Assembly (NCBI RefSeq): GCF_902459535.1
Contig: NZ_LR699554.1
Span: 2,976,001 to 3,040,000, forward strand
Direction: 5' to 3'
DNA from: Paraburkholderia dioscoreae
Lineage (GTDB): Bacteria > Pseudomonadota > Gammaproteobacteria > Burkholderiales > Burkholderiaceae
Length of the DNA: 64,000 bases
Each line of letters opens with the position of its first letter. The first letter of the stretch is position 1. The notes beneath the pieces were generated by a model. The model had not been told where the DNA came from and ran no database searches. It saw only the letters and a program-made list of their open reading frames with translations. The position numbers and the translations under genes are program-made. Positions 37,319 to 45,507 of this stretch are shown here, piece after piece.

Positions 37319-38337
37319 GGCGCGGCCGTCCGTTTTTCGCCTTCGGCTTCGCTGTAGCTTCGCGCCATCGCCACCACGACCTTGCGCGGCCCTTCGAACG
37401 GGTCGCGTGCATGTGCGCTCAGCATGTTGTCGAGCATAAGCACGTCGCCGGTCAGCCACGGAAACACGATACGCTGCTGATCGAGCACGCCGCGGATTTC
37501 CGCGAGTGCGTCCGCTTCGAGCGGTTCGCCGTCGCCGTAATAGACGTTGCGCGGCACGTTTTCGAGGCCGACCGAATCGATCAGCGCTTCCTGCATGTCT
37601 TCATCGAGCGACGAAAGGTGGAACAGGTTCGCCTGATTGAACCAGACGTGCTCGCCCGTGCGCGGATGGCGTGCCACCGCCTGGCAGCGCTCGCGCGTAC
37701 GCAGCAGCAGTTCGCCGTCCTCGCTATCGCGCCATTCGCATTCGATGCCACGCGCGCGGCAAATCCGCTCGACCGTGCGCGGGTCCGCCGAGCCGAACGC
37801 CTGCTCCCACGGAAGATCGAGCCCTTGCCCGAAGTTGCGTACGTACAGCAGCTCACGCTTCGCGAAGCGATCGACCAGCGCCGGATCGAGCGCACGGTAG
37901 ATCGCGCGGCTATCGGCAATCGGCGTCGCGCCGCCTGAACGCGCGGCCAGTGCGCAGTGGAACCAGATACGTAACGGCCATTCGCGCGTGTACGATTGTT
38001 CGTTATGCAAAGGAATCGAGCGATGCGGCGGATATTCCGTCGAGGTGTACACCGCGCCTTCCACCTGGCTGCGCGGCGTCGAGGCGAACTCGTAGCCGAT
38101 CAGCGGATGACCGAACGAGCCCGCGAAGCTTTGAAACGCGTCGATCGAGGCTACCTGGAAACCGGTGAACAGCACACCGCCCGCGCGTTCGAGCGTGTCG
38201 TCGACGATCGCGCGCAGCAACGGCGCTGCTTCCTCCAATGAAATCGCCGCGCCCGCGCGCGGCGAGACGACAGTCGGCAGGCCCGGTTCGATCGTCAGAT
38301 CGGCGAGCGTGGGCTGCGGCGTCGAAAGCATGGTCAT
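37315..38337 (-). CDS. orbG: TauD/SyrP-type Fe(II)/2-oxoglutarate dioxygenase (aspartate beta-hydroxylase)
   Basis: 340 residues from the ATG at 38337 (38331 is an alternative). The iron-binding triad is visible as H-x-E in IPLHNEQSYT and a distal His in LDNMLSAHARDPF, with the 2-oxoglutarate-binding Arg in RKVVVAMARSY. By analogy with ornibactin it hydroxylates the carrier-bound Asp of OrbI, creating the third bidentate iron ligand. It lies between the MbtH gene and the uptake genes in the orbH operon. Confidence 0.87.
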   Translation of the reverse strand: MTMLSTPQPTLADLTIEPGLPTVVSPRAGAAISLEEAAPLLRAIVDDTLERAGGVLFTGFQVASIDAFQSFAGSFGHPLIGYEFASTPRSQVEGAVYTSTEYPPHRSIPLHNEQSYTREWPLRIWFHCALAARSGGATPIADSRAIYRALDPALVDRFAKRELLYVRNFGQGLDLPWEQAFGSADPRTVERICRARGIECEWRDSEDGELLLRTRERCQAVARHPRTGEHVWFNQANLFHLSSLDEDMQEALIDSVGLENVPRNVYYGDGEPLEADALAEIRGVLDQQRIVFPWLTGDVLMLDNMLSAHARDPFEGPRKVVVAMARSYSEAEGEKRTAAP

Positions 38338-38410
38338 ACTCTGGATCCTTTTGCTGAAGCGGCGTGGCCGGGCGCATGCCCCGAGGCCGCCGGATTGCAC
38401 GGCACGCGCT

Positions 38411-38650
38411 TCAGGCCGTCCCGTCCATATGCCGGCGCAAGCTGGCCGGGCGCATATCGGTCCAGACCGTCTCGATGTGCGCGAGGCATTCGGCCTTCGG
38501 GCCGCGCACGCCCACTTCGCGCCAGCCGGCCGGCACGTCGCGGAAGGACGGCCAGATCGAATACTGTTCTTCGTCGTTGATGACGACCGTGTAGGCGAGA
38601 TCGTCCGCCTCGCCGGCTGCCGTGCTGGAACTCTGCTGTGCTTGCGTCAT
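38411..38650 (-). CDS. orbH: MbtH-like protein
   Basis: 79 residues from the ATG at 38650. The family core is clear: YTVVINDEEQYSIWPSF, then DVPAGWREVGVRGPKAECLA and VWTDMRPASLR. MbtH proteins bind adenylation domains and are needed for their folding or activity, so the partners should be OrbI/OrbJ. First gene of the OrbS-driven uptake operon, with a leader of about 100 bases. Confidence 0.95.
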   Translation of the reverse strand: MTQAQQSSSTAAGEADDLAYTVVINDEEQYSIWPSFRDVPAGWREVGVRGPKAECLAHIETVWTDMRPASLRRHMDGTA

Positions 38651-38754
38651 GATGAAAGGCTCTGTCGATGAAAGGTCAGGAAGCGCCGGGACAGCGCGCT
38701 CGCCGGTCCGGCACGGCGGCGCCCGCATTCCGCGCGCACCGCTTCTATTCAGTT

Positions 38755-38779
38755 GACGTTTGATGCGCGCGCTTTTTTA
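38755..38779 (-). promoter_or_regulatory. OrbS-type promoter of orbH, overlapping the orbS stop
   Basis: Minus strand TAAA (38776-38779), 17 bases, CGTC (38755-38758). The TAA of the -35 box is the orbS stop codon (38777-38779). OrbS can thus drive the operon directly behind its own gene. Confidence 0.83.
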
Positions 38780-39448
38780 CCGCCGACGCGCGCGCCCGTT
38801 GCAGAACGCGGGACCGGCGACGCCACGATTGCAGGCGTCGAGGCAATCGGCGCAATGCTTCTCGGCGTCGCGCACCATGAAGTGCACCAGCGTTTGCGAG
38901 ACGTCGAGCGCGCGTGCCGTGCTTTGCAGCGTTTCCTCGCGCAGCCGCACCATTTCGAATGCGGCGCGGCTGCGCGGCGGCAACTGGTCGAGCGCGTTGT
39001 AGACGTGCCGGAGCGTGTCCCGCACGAGCAGCGCGGCTTCCGGCGAAGGTTCCGGCGATGGCACGTGCAGGCCGTCGTCTTCGTCGGCGTGATAGGTGTT
39101 TTCCAGGCTCTGGCGGCGAAAGGCGTCGATCGACGCGTTGCGCACCATGCGCGTTACGTAGGCTACGGGTTGGCGCACCGCGTCCTGATCCGGAAAGTCG
39201 ATCAGCTTGATGAAGACGTCGTGCACCACGTCTTCGGCGAGGCTCGCACAACCCACGAAACCGCGCGCCAGATTGACAAGCATCGGGCGATTGTCGATCA
39301 GCACGTCGAGCAGCGTGCCCTTCTGCCAATCGCCCGAATGTGAGTGGGCGCGGGCGCGCCGCGAAACGGGTGGACAGGCGCCGCCGGTGCTGAGAACCGA
39401 TATCGGCATCGCTGTTGAAGGCTCTCGCTGGACGAGCACCTCAGCCAT
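38777..39448 (-). CDS. orbS: ECF sigma factor of the iron-starvation group
   Basis: Directs RNA polymerase to siderophore promoters. 223 residues from the ATG at 39448, preceded by GGAG; an upstream ATG at 39511 would lie in the Fur site. Region 2 spans MLVNLARGFVGCASLAEDVV to VRNASIDAFRR; region 4 spans ALDQLPPRSRAAFEMVRL to DVSQTLVHFMVRDAEKH. The tail carries four cysteines (C199, C202, C206, C216). No anti-sigma or STN-receptor gene is nearby, so control is expected at transcription by Fur rather than by cell-surface signalling. Confidence 0.9.
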   Translation of the reverse strand: MAEVLVQREPSTAMPISVLSTGGACPPVSRRARAHSHSGDWQKGTLLDVLIDNRPMLVNLARGFVGCASLAEDVVHDVFIKLIDFPDQDAVRQPVAYVTRMVRNASIDAFRRQSLENTYHADEDDGLHVPSPEPSPEAALLVRDTLRHVYNALDQLPPRSRAAFEMVRLREETLQSTARALDVSQTLVHFMVRDAEKHCADCLDACNRGVAGPAFCNGRARRR

Positions 39449-39497
39449 AGATTCGCTCCGTTTTCTCAAAGGACAGGGCGCCAATCTAACGTAAACG

Positions 39498-39515
39498 CGA
39501 ATCATTCTCAATCAA
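39498..39515 (-). promoter_or_regulatory. Fur box in the orbS promoter
   Basis: The minus strand reads TTGATTGAGAATGATTCG here, a good match to the Fur consensus half-sites (GAGAATGATTC). It lies 50 bases upstream of the orbS ATG, where repression would block transcription. It links the whole locus to iron status. Confidence 0.75.
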
Positions 39516-39857
39516 GATTTGGAATAACCTTACAATTTCCAATAGCTTTGTCTGATGATTCGGAAGGCATCGAGGAGGTGGGCTGCACCGAGGTGTTCGT
39601 GGGCGGCGCCGGCTGCTTGTCATGTGCTGACTTGGCCAGGCTCTTGCACTGTTACGTTGGACGCCGGCGTTACGTAGCACGTGAGTGGAACACGGCCTCT
39701 ACCGTTGTGACAAAATTGGTGTTTTTTCGCGGTAAATTTAATTTCTGGCCAGTTCATTCGATATATCTGCGATTAGGCTTCCCCGCCTCGCCATAACCTG
39801 CATTTGGCGTGCAACTTGCGTTGACGTCCCCATCAATAGTCGTTCAACGGGGATACC
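39516..39857. other. Intergenic region between orbS and the GTS-repeat gene
   Basis: Beyond the Fur site this stretch holds no supported gene. It is AT-rich around 39710-39775, where the promoter of the repeat-protein gene is likely. The sequence just before its ATG contains GGGGATA as ribosome site. Confidence 0.4.
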
Positions 39858-41642
39858 ATGAAGAAATTTGCCAGTCGGACAGCCATCGCTGTTGCGACAT
39901 CCACATTGCTCGCGCTCTACGGTTGCGGGTCGACTCTTAACACTCCAAGTATCGGCGGGGGCGGATTGGGTGGTACTTCGGGGTCGGGGACTTCGGGGAC
40001 TTCCGGCACTTCAGGTACTTCTGGCACCTCTGGCACCTCTGGCACTTCTGGCACCTCTGGCACCTCTGGCACCTCTGGCACCTCTGGCACCTCTGGCACC
40101 TCTGGCACCTCTGGCACCTCTGGCACCTCTGGCACCTCTGGCACCTCTGGCACCTCTGGCACCTCTGGCACCTCTGGCACCTCCGGCACCTCCGGCACCT
40201 CCGGCACCTCCGGCACCTCCGGCACTTCTGGCACTTCTGGCACTTCTGGCACTTCTGGCACTTCTGGCACTTCTGGCACTTCTGGCACTTCCGGCACTTC
40301 CGGCACTTCCGGTACTTCTGGCACCTCTGGCACTTCCGGCACTTCCGGCACTTCCGGCACTTCCGGCACTTCCGGTACTTCCGGTACTTCCGGTACTTCC
40401 GGTACTTCCGGTACTTCCGGTACTTCCGGTACTTCCGGTACTTCGGGTACTTCGGGCACCTCTTCCACCCCCATCGGCAACATCATCACTCAGGCCAGTA
40501 ATCTCATCACAGCCATCGGCACGACAGCCGCCGATACCGGCACCAAGATCAGCGGCACCTCGGTTCCCGGCGTCAACGGCGCAACGACCTCGAACCTCGG
40601 CAACGCGCTCACTGACCTCGGCAACGGCGTAAAGGTGCTGGGTAACGGCACCGCCGCGGGCCTCGGCACCGTCGGCAGCGCGGCCAATCCGCTCGGTCCG
40701 ACGCTGACTTCGACTTCCGGCGTCGTCGCTAATACCGGTGCCGCCGTGACCGCGCTGGGCGGCGTGGTGAACAGTCTCGGCAGCGGCCCGTTGAAACCGC
40801 TTTCCCCAGTGACGTCGACGCTGGGCAGCGTCGTCGGCGGTGTGGGCAGCGGCGTCACGGCTGTGGGCTCGGGATTGAATACCGCGCTCACCAGCGCGCC
40901 AGTCCAGCAGATCGAAACACGGCTCAGTTCGGCGATCAACCCGATCACCACCGCCGTCTCCAACACGACGCAGACGCTCGGCAACGCGACAGGTCTCGGT
41001 GCACCGCTCAACAACCTGCTCGGCACGCTCGGCAACGGACTCAACGTGGCGGGCATCAAAGTGTCGGGCGCCACCGGCGATCAGGTCGGCAAGGACGTCG
41101 GCGGCGTCGGGAGCCAATTGGGCAAAACCCTGACGAGCACGGGCGGCCTGTTCACCGGCGCGACCACCAATCCGCTCGCGCCGATCACGGGCTTGCTCGG
41201 GCCGCTCGGCGGACTCGGCGGCGCAAGTGGCTCGGGCGGCGTCTCCATCCCGCCGTTGACCGGCCTGATCGGCAACCTCGGATCGCTGGGCGGCGCAGCG
41301 GGCGGCACGGGTGGCGCCGGCGGCGCGGCCGGCCTACTCGCGCCGCTGACCGGCCTTCTCGGCAAGGTCGGCTCGCTAGGCGGGACATCGGACACGGGCG
41401 GTCCGCTGGCACCCGTCGCCAACGTGGTCGGCTCGTTGACGGTCAACGTCACAGGCGGTGTCAGCGCCGGCGGTTCGTCGGGCGGCACGGCTGCCAATCC
41501 GGTGACGGGCCTCATCAGCGGCTTGACTGGCGGCTCGGCCGGCGCCGCAGGCAGCAGCGGCTCGGGTAACAAGAATCCGCTCGCGCCGGTGACCAACCTG
41601 GTCGGCGGACTGCTCGGCGGCGTCGCGGCGGCCGGCAAATAA
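39858..41642 (+). CDS. Lipoprotein with 53 Gly-Thr-Ser triplets (collagen-like repeat)
   Basis: 594 residues. An N-terminal lipoprotein signal ends in the lipobox LLALYGC. After a short Gly-rich linker, residues about 44-202 are 53 uninterrupted Gly-Thr-Ser triplets. The remaining 390 residues are Gly/Ala/Leu/Val-rich and repeat phrases such as NPLGPTLTSTSGVV, NPLAPITGLLGPLGGLGG and NPLAPVTNLVGGLLGG. Gly-X-Y triplets recall collagen-like bacterial proteins, but Pro is absent and Thr/Ser fill every position, suggesting glycosylation or an extended stalk. It is likely a surface or periplasmic structural protein of unknown role. Confidence 0.75.
   Translation: MKKFASRTAIAVATSTLLALYGCGSTLNTPSIGGGGLGGTSGSGTSGTSGTSGTSGTSGTSGTSGTSGTSGTSGTSGTSGTSGTSGTSGTSGTSGTSGTSGTSGTSGTSGTSGTSGTSGTSGTSGTSGTSGTSGTSGTSGTSGTSGTSGTSGTSGTSGTSGTSGTSGTSGTSGTSGTSGTSGTSGTSGTSGTSGTSGTSGTSSTPIGNIITQASNLITAIGTTAADTGTKISGTSVPGVNGATTSNLGNALTDLGNGVKVLGNGTAAGLGTVGSAANPLGPTLTSTSGVVANTGAAVTALGGVVNSLGSGPLKPLSPVTSTLGSVVGGVGSGVTAVGSGLNTALTSAPVQQIETRLSSAINPITTAVSNTTQTLGNATGLGAPLNNLLGTLGNGLNVAGIKVSGATGDQVGKDVGGVGSQLGKTLTSTGGLFTGATTNPLAPITGLLGPLGGLGGASGSGGVSIPPLTGLIGNLGSLGGAAGGTGGAGGAAGLLAPLTGLLGKVGSLGGTSDTGGPLAPVANVVGSLTVNVTGGVSAGGSSGGTAANPVTGLISGLTGGSAGAAGSSGSGNKNPLAPVTNLVGGLLGGVAAAGK
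39987..40463 (+). repeat. Nine-base tandem repeat encoding Gly-Thr-Ser, 53 units
   Basis: 477 bases of contiguous nine-base units. Synonymous variants are grouped: mostly GGCACCTCT at the start, then a short run of GGCACCTCC, then GGCACTTCT, GGCACTTCC and finally GGTACTTCC. The amino acids never change. Blocks of identical units show stepwise local duplication by slippage. Confidence 0.97.
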
Positions 41643-41721
41643 GCGTTACGCAAGCACGGCGGCCGGGCACCAAAAAATCAACAACCCGGCCGCCTTCGAT
41701 GTCATGACGACGAGGGATGAC

Positions 41722-42990
41722 ATGAACTCCACATTCGATACCGTCGCGCGCGTGCACGACCCGCGGCCCCGCTCGGCGACACCTTTTTCGATCGGCCTGC
41801 TCGGGATCGCCGTCGGATTGCTCACTCTCTGGTTGCTGCGCGACAGCAGCTCGCTCGATGGCGCGACGCGCAGCACCGTCGCCTGTCTGGCCATCATCGC
41901 CACAATTGCCGCTTACGAGCTGTTCGTCGCGCGCGTCTATTTGCGCCCGAGCGCCGGCCTCGCGAGCCGGGCGGTGCGGCCGCTGAGCATCGTGCGCGTC
42001 GAATTGCGCCTCGCGGCTCTGGCCTCGGTGTATGCGGGCATCGGCGCGCTTTACTGGCTGCTGCCCGAATATCACGGCGCCTTCTACAACCCGTTCTGGT
42101 CGCTGCTCGGTACGCTCGCGCCTTATGCGCTCATCGCGGCGCCCTTCTATTTTGCGTGGATGGACCGGCATCAGCGCGAAACCGATGACGCGTACCTGCT
42201 ATGGGCGCGCTACCTATTCCGCGGCGGGCGTCCCGCGAACTGGCGCCCGGTGCGCGAGATGTTGGCGGGCTGGATGGTGAAGGCGTTCTTCCTTCCGCTG
42301 ATGATCGTCTACCTGTCCACCAATGCGGATCACCTCAACGCGTCGTTGACCACCGCGCTGAACGCGCCGTTTTCGCTCGCGACATTCCGATTCGTGTACG
42401 ACCTGTCGTTCGCAATGGACCTGATGTTCGGCACCGTGGGTTACATCTGCACGTTGCGCATACTCGACAGTCACGTGCGCAGCGCGGAGCCGACGACGTT
42501 GGGTTGGCTCGTTGCACTGATCTGCTATCAGCCGTTCTGGTCGCTCATCTCGAACCAGTACATTCACTACGAAGGCTCGGTGTTCTGGGACAACTGGCTT
42601 ATTTCGATGCCGGTTGTGCGAATCGTGTGGGGCGCGGTCATCGTCGCTTTGCTGCTGTGCTATGCGCTTGCGACTATCTCGTTCGGTTTGCGGTTTTCGA
42701 ATTTGACGAATCGCGGGATCATTACTTCGGGACCTTATCGGTTCACCAAGCATCCCGCTTATATCGCGAAGAATCTGTCTTACTGGATGGTGACGGTGCC
42801 GTTTATCGAGCCGCTGGGATGGCGAGCGGCGGTGACACATTGCGCGGCGCTACTGGCTGTGAATATGCTTTATTTCTTGCGGGCTAAGACAGAAGAAAAG
42901 CATTTGATGAATGATCCGGAGTATCGGGAGTACGCGGAGTGGATTGCGCGGAATGGGGTGTTTGCTAGGTTAGTGCGAGTGTTTGATTGA
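41722..42990 (+). CDS. Multi-pass membrane protein with ICMT-like methyltransferase end
   Basis: 422 residues from the ATG at 41722, which has GAGGG in front; an ATG at 41704 is possible. Roughly nine or ten hydrophobic helices fill most of the protein (FSIGLLGIAVGLLTLWLL, ALIAAPFYFAW, VWGAVIVALLLCYALATI). The C-terminus has the pattern of isoprenylcysteine/phospholipid methyltransferases: GIITSGPYRFTKHPAYIAKN and the acidic pair in RAKTEEKHLMNDPEYREYAE. A SAM-dependent methyl transfer at the membrane is suggested, with substrate unknown. It follows the GTS-repeat gene by 80 bases and may share its transcript. Confidence 0.65.
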   Translation: MNSTFDTVARVHDPRPRSATPFSIGLLGIAVGLLTLWLLRDSSSLDGATRSTVACLAIIATIAAYELFVARVYLRPSAGLASRAVRPLSIVRVELRLAALASVYAGIGALYWLLPEYHGAFYNPFWSLLGTLAPYALIAAPFYFAWMDRHQRETDDAYLLWARYLFRGGRPANWRPVREMLAGWMVKAFFLPLMIVYLSTNADHLNASLTTALNAPFSLATFRFVYDLSFAMDLMFGTVGYICTLRILDSHVRSAEPTTLGWLVALICYQPFWSLISNQYIHYEGSVFWDNWLISMPVVRIVWGAVIVALLLCYALATISFGLRFSNLTNRGIITSGPYRFTKHPAYIAKNLSYWMVTVPFIEPLGWRAAVTHCAALLAVNMLYFLRAKTEEKHLMNDPEYREYAEWIARNGVFARLVRVFD

Positions 42991-43307
42991 GCGACGAAGT
43001 CTTAGAGAAAAGCCTGCGTTTCAATACCCTTTCAGATCAAACAATGTCGACGCGCCAATTTATTGAGTTAGAAATTGACTGTATAGTTTAACCATCAATC
43101 TTCACCCAAACGATGCGTTTTACTAGGAAGAGCACGAGCTGTGGTCTTTAGGAATCTCATAGGAACTTCTTAAAACTCTTAATTGAGCATCTATTGTATT
43201 TAGTGAAGAGGATCGAGGCTTAAGGTGAAACTGACCGCGGACACCGGGCGATCGAAAAGGAGATACACGCAGGAGAAGAAGCGCGGGCCAGGAGTGCTAC
43301 CTGACCT
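42991..43307. other. AT-rich gap before the IS3 element
   Basis: No gene is supported. Base composition falls well below the window average between about 43020 and 43210. The last 90 bases encode, in one frame, a fragment like SKRRYTQEKK, which recalls the N-terminus of IS-type OrfA proteins and may be an older element remnant cut by the IS3 insertion. This is a weak call. Confidence 0.35.
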
Positions 43308-43341
43308 TGCCCCTGTTTAGCGAATCCCATAGCTGAGGGAT

Positions 43342-43548
43342 TTATGCGGCTCGTCCCTGTTGAGCGGCGAACCAGTTTTTCTCGAACGTCATGGGGCTGA
43401 CGTAGTCGAGCGTCGAGTGTAGCCGGCGTGAATTATAAAAGCCAAGCCAGTCGACGATTTCATCCATTGCTGCACGCCGGGTCGCGAAGTGCCGGCCATG
43501 CAGGCGTGCAACTTTCAACGAACCCCACAGGCTTTCGGTCGGTGTATT
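43342..43548 (-). pseudogene. IS3 orfB, 3' part
   Basis: Encodes the end of the DDE integrase: NTPTESLWGSLKVARLHG, then FYNSRRLHSTLDYVSPMTFE and GRAA before the stop. It contains the catalytic Glu (TPTES). Joined to the other part in frame (TGG GAC / AAT ACA), it would restore GDCWDNTPTES. Separated by 1.27 kb of IS110, it is not expressed as an enzyme. Confidence 0.9.
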
Positions 43549-43560
43549 GACGCTCCTATG

Positions 43561-44610
43561 TCAAGCGACGGCCGTCGAATCGGCCAGATCGGCCAGAATG
43601 AGCGGGTACAGCTCCCGAACGATATAGCGTTTCAGGCAGCGGTGGATTTCCTTGTTCGACATGCCTTCTTTTGTCCGGCGATCAACGTAGGCTCGAGTAC
43701 GCGGATCACTGCGCATGCGTACCATTGCAATAGTCCATAGGGCATTGTTTGCAGACCGGTCGCCGCCCCTGTTCAAGCGATGGCGGACCGTCTTGCCGGA
43801 CGACGCCTGTAACGGACTTGTGCCGCAGAGTGCCGCCAGCGCCGCCTCACTTTTCAGGCGTTCAGGATTGTCACCCGCCACAGCAACCAATACTGCCGCG
43901 GTCTGCGGGCCGACGCCGAATCTTTCACGTAGGCGGCGGGCATGCTGGCTTGTCAGGCTTTCAAGCATTGCATCGAGCGCTTTGAGTTCTTCTGCCAGCG
44001 TCAACCAGCGCTTCGCCAGCAGTCGCAGCGTCGCCGTCAGCGTTTGCAGCATTGGCGTTTTGCCCAACGAGCGCACTCGGGCACAACTCTCAACGCATTC
44101 TGCCGTCTTTGCTTTCAGAAGACGGTCACGGATTTCCTGAGGGGCACTCACGAGCAAAGCGCGTAACTGGTTGATAGCCTGCGTCTTTGCCTTCACTGCA
44201 CTACGCCTGGCAACGGAGACGGCGCGCATCGCCTCGGCGGCACCGGACTGTTCCTTTGGAATGGCCGTAGCTCTTCCGGAGAGCACCGCCCGCGCGGCGT
44301 TCTCGGCATCAGTGGGATCGGACTTGCCTCTAGATCGTCGCATCGCGCGATCGGGACGATTGACTTCAAGCACCTCGATCTCGTGATCGCGCAGCACGCG
44401 GGCCAATCCCGCTCCGTAGGTGCCGGTCCCTTCAACTCCAGCGCGCCGTAAAGAGCCGAATGAATTCGCCCATGTCAGCAGATTGAGATATCCGGCCGTG
44501 TCGGTCGTTACCGATAGCGTTCCGAGTAGCCTGCCTGTGTCGCTGATCACAGCCCCCACATGCGTATCCAGATGCGTGTCAACGCCCAGAATCACTTCGT
44601 TTTGTTCCAT
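43561..44610 (-). CDS. IS110-family DEDD transposase
   Basis: 349 residues from the ATG at 44610 (MEQNEVILGVDTHLDTH); the 18 codons upstream are non-family. The RuvC-like DEDD half shows Asp in LGVDTHLDTHVGAV, Glu in GVEGTGTYGAGLA, and two Asp in KSDPTDAENAAR. The C-terminal half has RFGVGPQTAAVLVAVAGDNP and GTSPLQASSGKTVRHRLNRG, containing the conserved Ser. The gene is intact, so the element may still be active. The stop lies 12 bases from the element end. Confidence 0.93.
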   Translation of the reverse strand: MEQNEVILGVDTHLDTHVGAVISDTGRLLGTLSVTTDTAGYLNLLTWANSFGSLRRAGVEGTGTYGAGLARVLRDHEIEVLEVNRPDRAMRRSRGKSDPTDAENAARAVLSGRATAIPKEQSGAAEAMRAVSVARRSAVKAKTQAINQLRALLVSAPQEIRDRLLKAKTAECVESCARVRSLGKTPMLQTLTATLRLLAKRWLTLAEELKALDAMLESLTSQHARRLRERFGVGPQTAAVLVAVAGDNPERLKSEAALAALCGTSPLQASSGKTVRHRLNRGGDRSANNALWTIAMVRMRSDPRTRAYVDRRTKEGMSNKEIHRCLKRYIVRELYPLILADLADSTAVA

Positions 44611-44823
44611 GCGTATATCCGTTGTAGTGGGCGCATCGCCAACCCCACTCGCAGGACAGGACACTCATGGTGCAGTACAAAGCTCCTATCAGGTCACAGA
44701 CGGTGAGCCCGGCAACGCTCGGGGAACGCCGGAACCCGATCGACAGGTCAATGCCAAGGCAGCTCGGCCAATCCCAGCACGGGTCAGATCGGGCCGACGT
44801 TCGAGGCATATTTTGGACTGAGT
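44611..44823 (-). ncRNA. Candidate bridge RNA region of IS110
   Basis: Non-coding DNA between the element end and the transposase start, where IS110-group elements carry their bridge RNA. Read in the transposase direction it contains, in order: TGCTGGGA (44779-44772), identical to the target base run next to the insertion; GCATTG (44754-44749), nearly complementary to the other target side; ATAGGAGC (44689-44682), identical to the right end of the element; and TGAGTG (44667-44662), complementary to the left end and junction. Exact transcript ends are unknown. Confidence 0.5.
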
Positions 44824-45507
44824 GTCCCAGCAGTCGCCGCGCCGACTCATCGACGAGCGCATGCCGTAGGCCTTCAGCGTGTCCTGGAACAGCCCGCTGC
44901 AATACTGGCTACCCCGGTCGCTATGTACGATGACGCCAGCCTCCGGACGGCGCCGGAACCACGCCATACGCAGCGCATCCGTGACCAGTTCCGCTTTCAT
45001 GTGTGGCTGCATCGACCAGCCCACCACCTGCCTGCTGAACAGGTCGATGATGACCGCCAGATAAACCCAGCCTTCAGCCGTGGCACAGTACGTGATGTCG
45101 CTCGTCCAGACCTGGTTCGGCGCCGTTGCTGTGAAGTTACGCGCCAACAGGTTCGGCGCCACCGGCAGGTTGTGATTCGAGTTCGTCGTCGCGATGTACT
45201 TGCGCTTGTGTCGGGCACAGATGCCATGCCGCGCCATCAGCTTGCGAACACGCTCCTTGCCCACGCGCACGCCGCGCGCAACGAGCTCTTTCCACATGCG
45301 CGGCCAACCATATTCGCCCTTGACCTGCACGTGAATCGCCTTGATGTGCGCGAGCAGGGCATCGTTGCTGATATGGCATCTGAGCGGCTTGTCATCGCCG
45401 CTGCGCTGCCGACGCTGATGATATCCGCTGGGACTGATTTCCAGTGCTTCGCACAACATTGAGACTGGCCAGCGGTGTCGATTCCGGTCAATGAACGCGC
45501 ACTTCAC
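44824..45507 (-). pseudogene. IS3 orfB, 5' part
   Basis: Encodes the first two thirds of the DDE integrase: MLCEALEISPSGYHQRRQ, then NQVWTSDITYCATAEGWVYL with the first Asp and VIVHSDRGSQYCSGLFQ with the second Asp, up to SRRGDCWD. There it runs into IS110, after which the frame is meaningless. The catalytic Glu is on the far side of the insertion, so the enzyme is dead. Confidence 0.92.

Larger units (their letters stand above)
43549..44823 (-). mobile_element. IS110-family element nested in IS3 orfB
   Basis: The borders are set by the broken orfB reading frame, leaving a 1275-base insert (one base of ambiguity at the shared G/C). It contains one DEDD transposase gene and about 210 bases of non-coding DNA upstream of it. 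No terminal inverted repeat or multi-base target duplication is visible, as is usual for this family. Confidence 0.9.

Noticed and set aside
39917..40489. Minus-strand Val-Pro-Glu repeat frame and plus-strand Ala-Pro-Leu repeat frame
   Set aside because: Produced by the nine-base repeat being free of stops in other frames; only the Gly-Thr-Ser frame has a start, signal peptide and conserved C-terminal part.
43020..43210. AT-rich stretch considered as an attachment site or tRNA-linked island border
   Set aside because: No tRNA, integrase or direct repeat was found near it.
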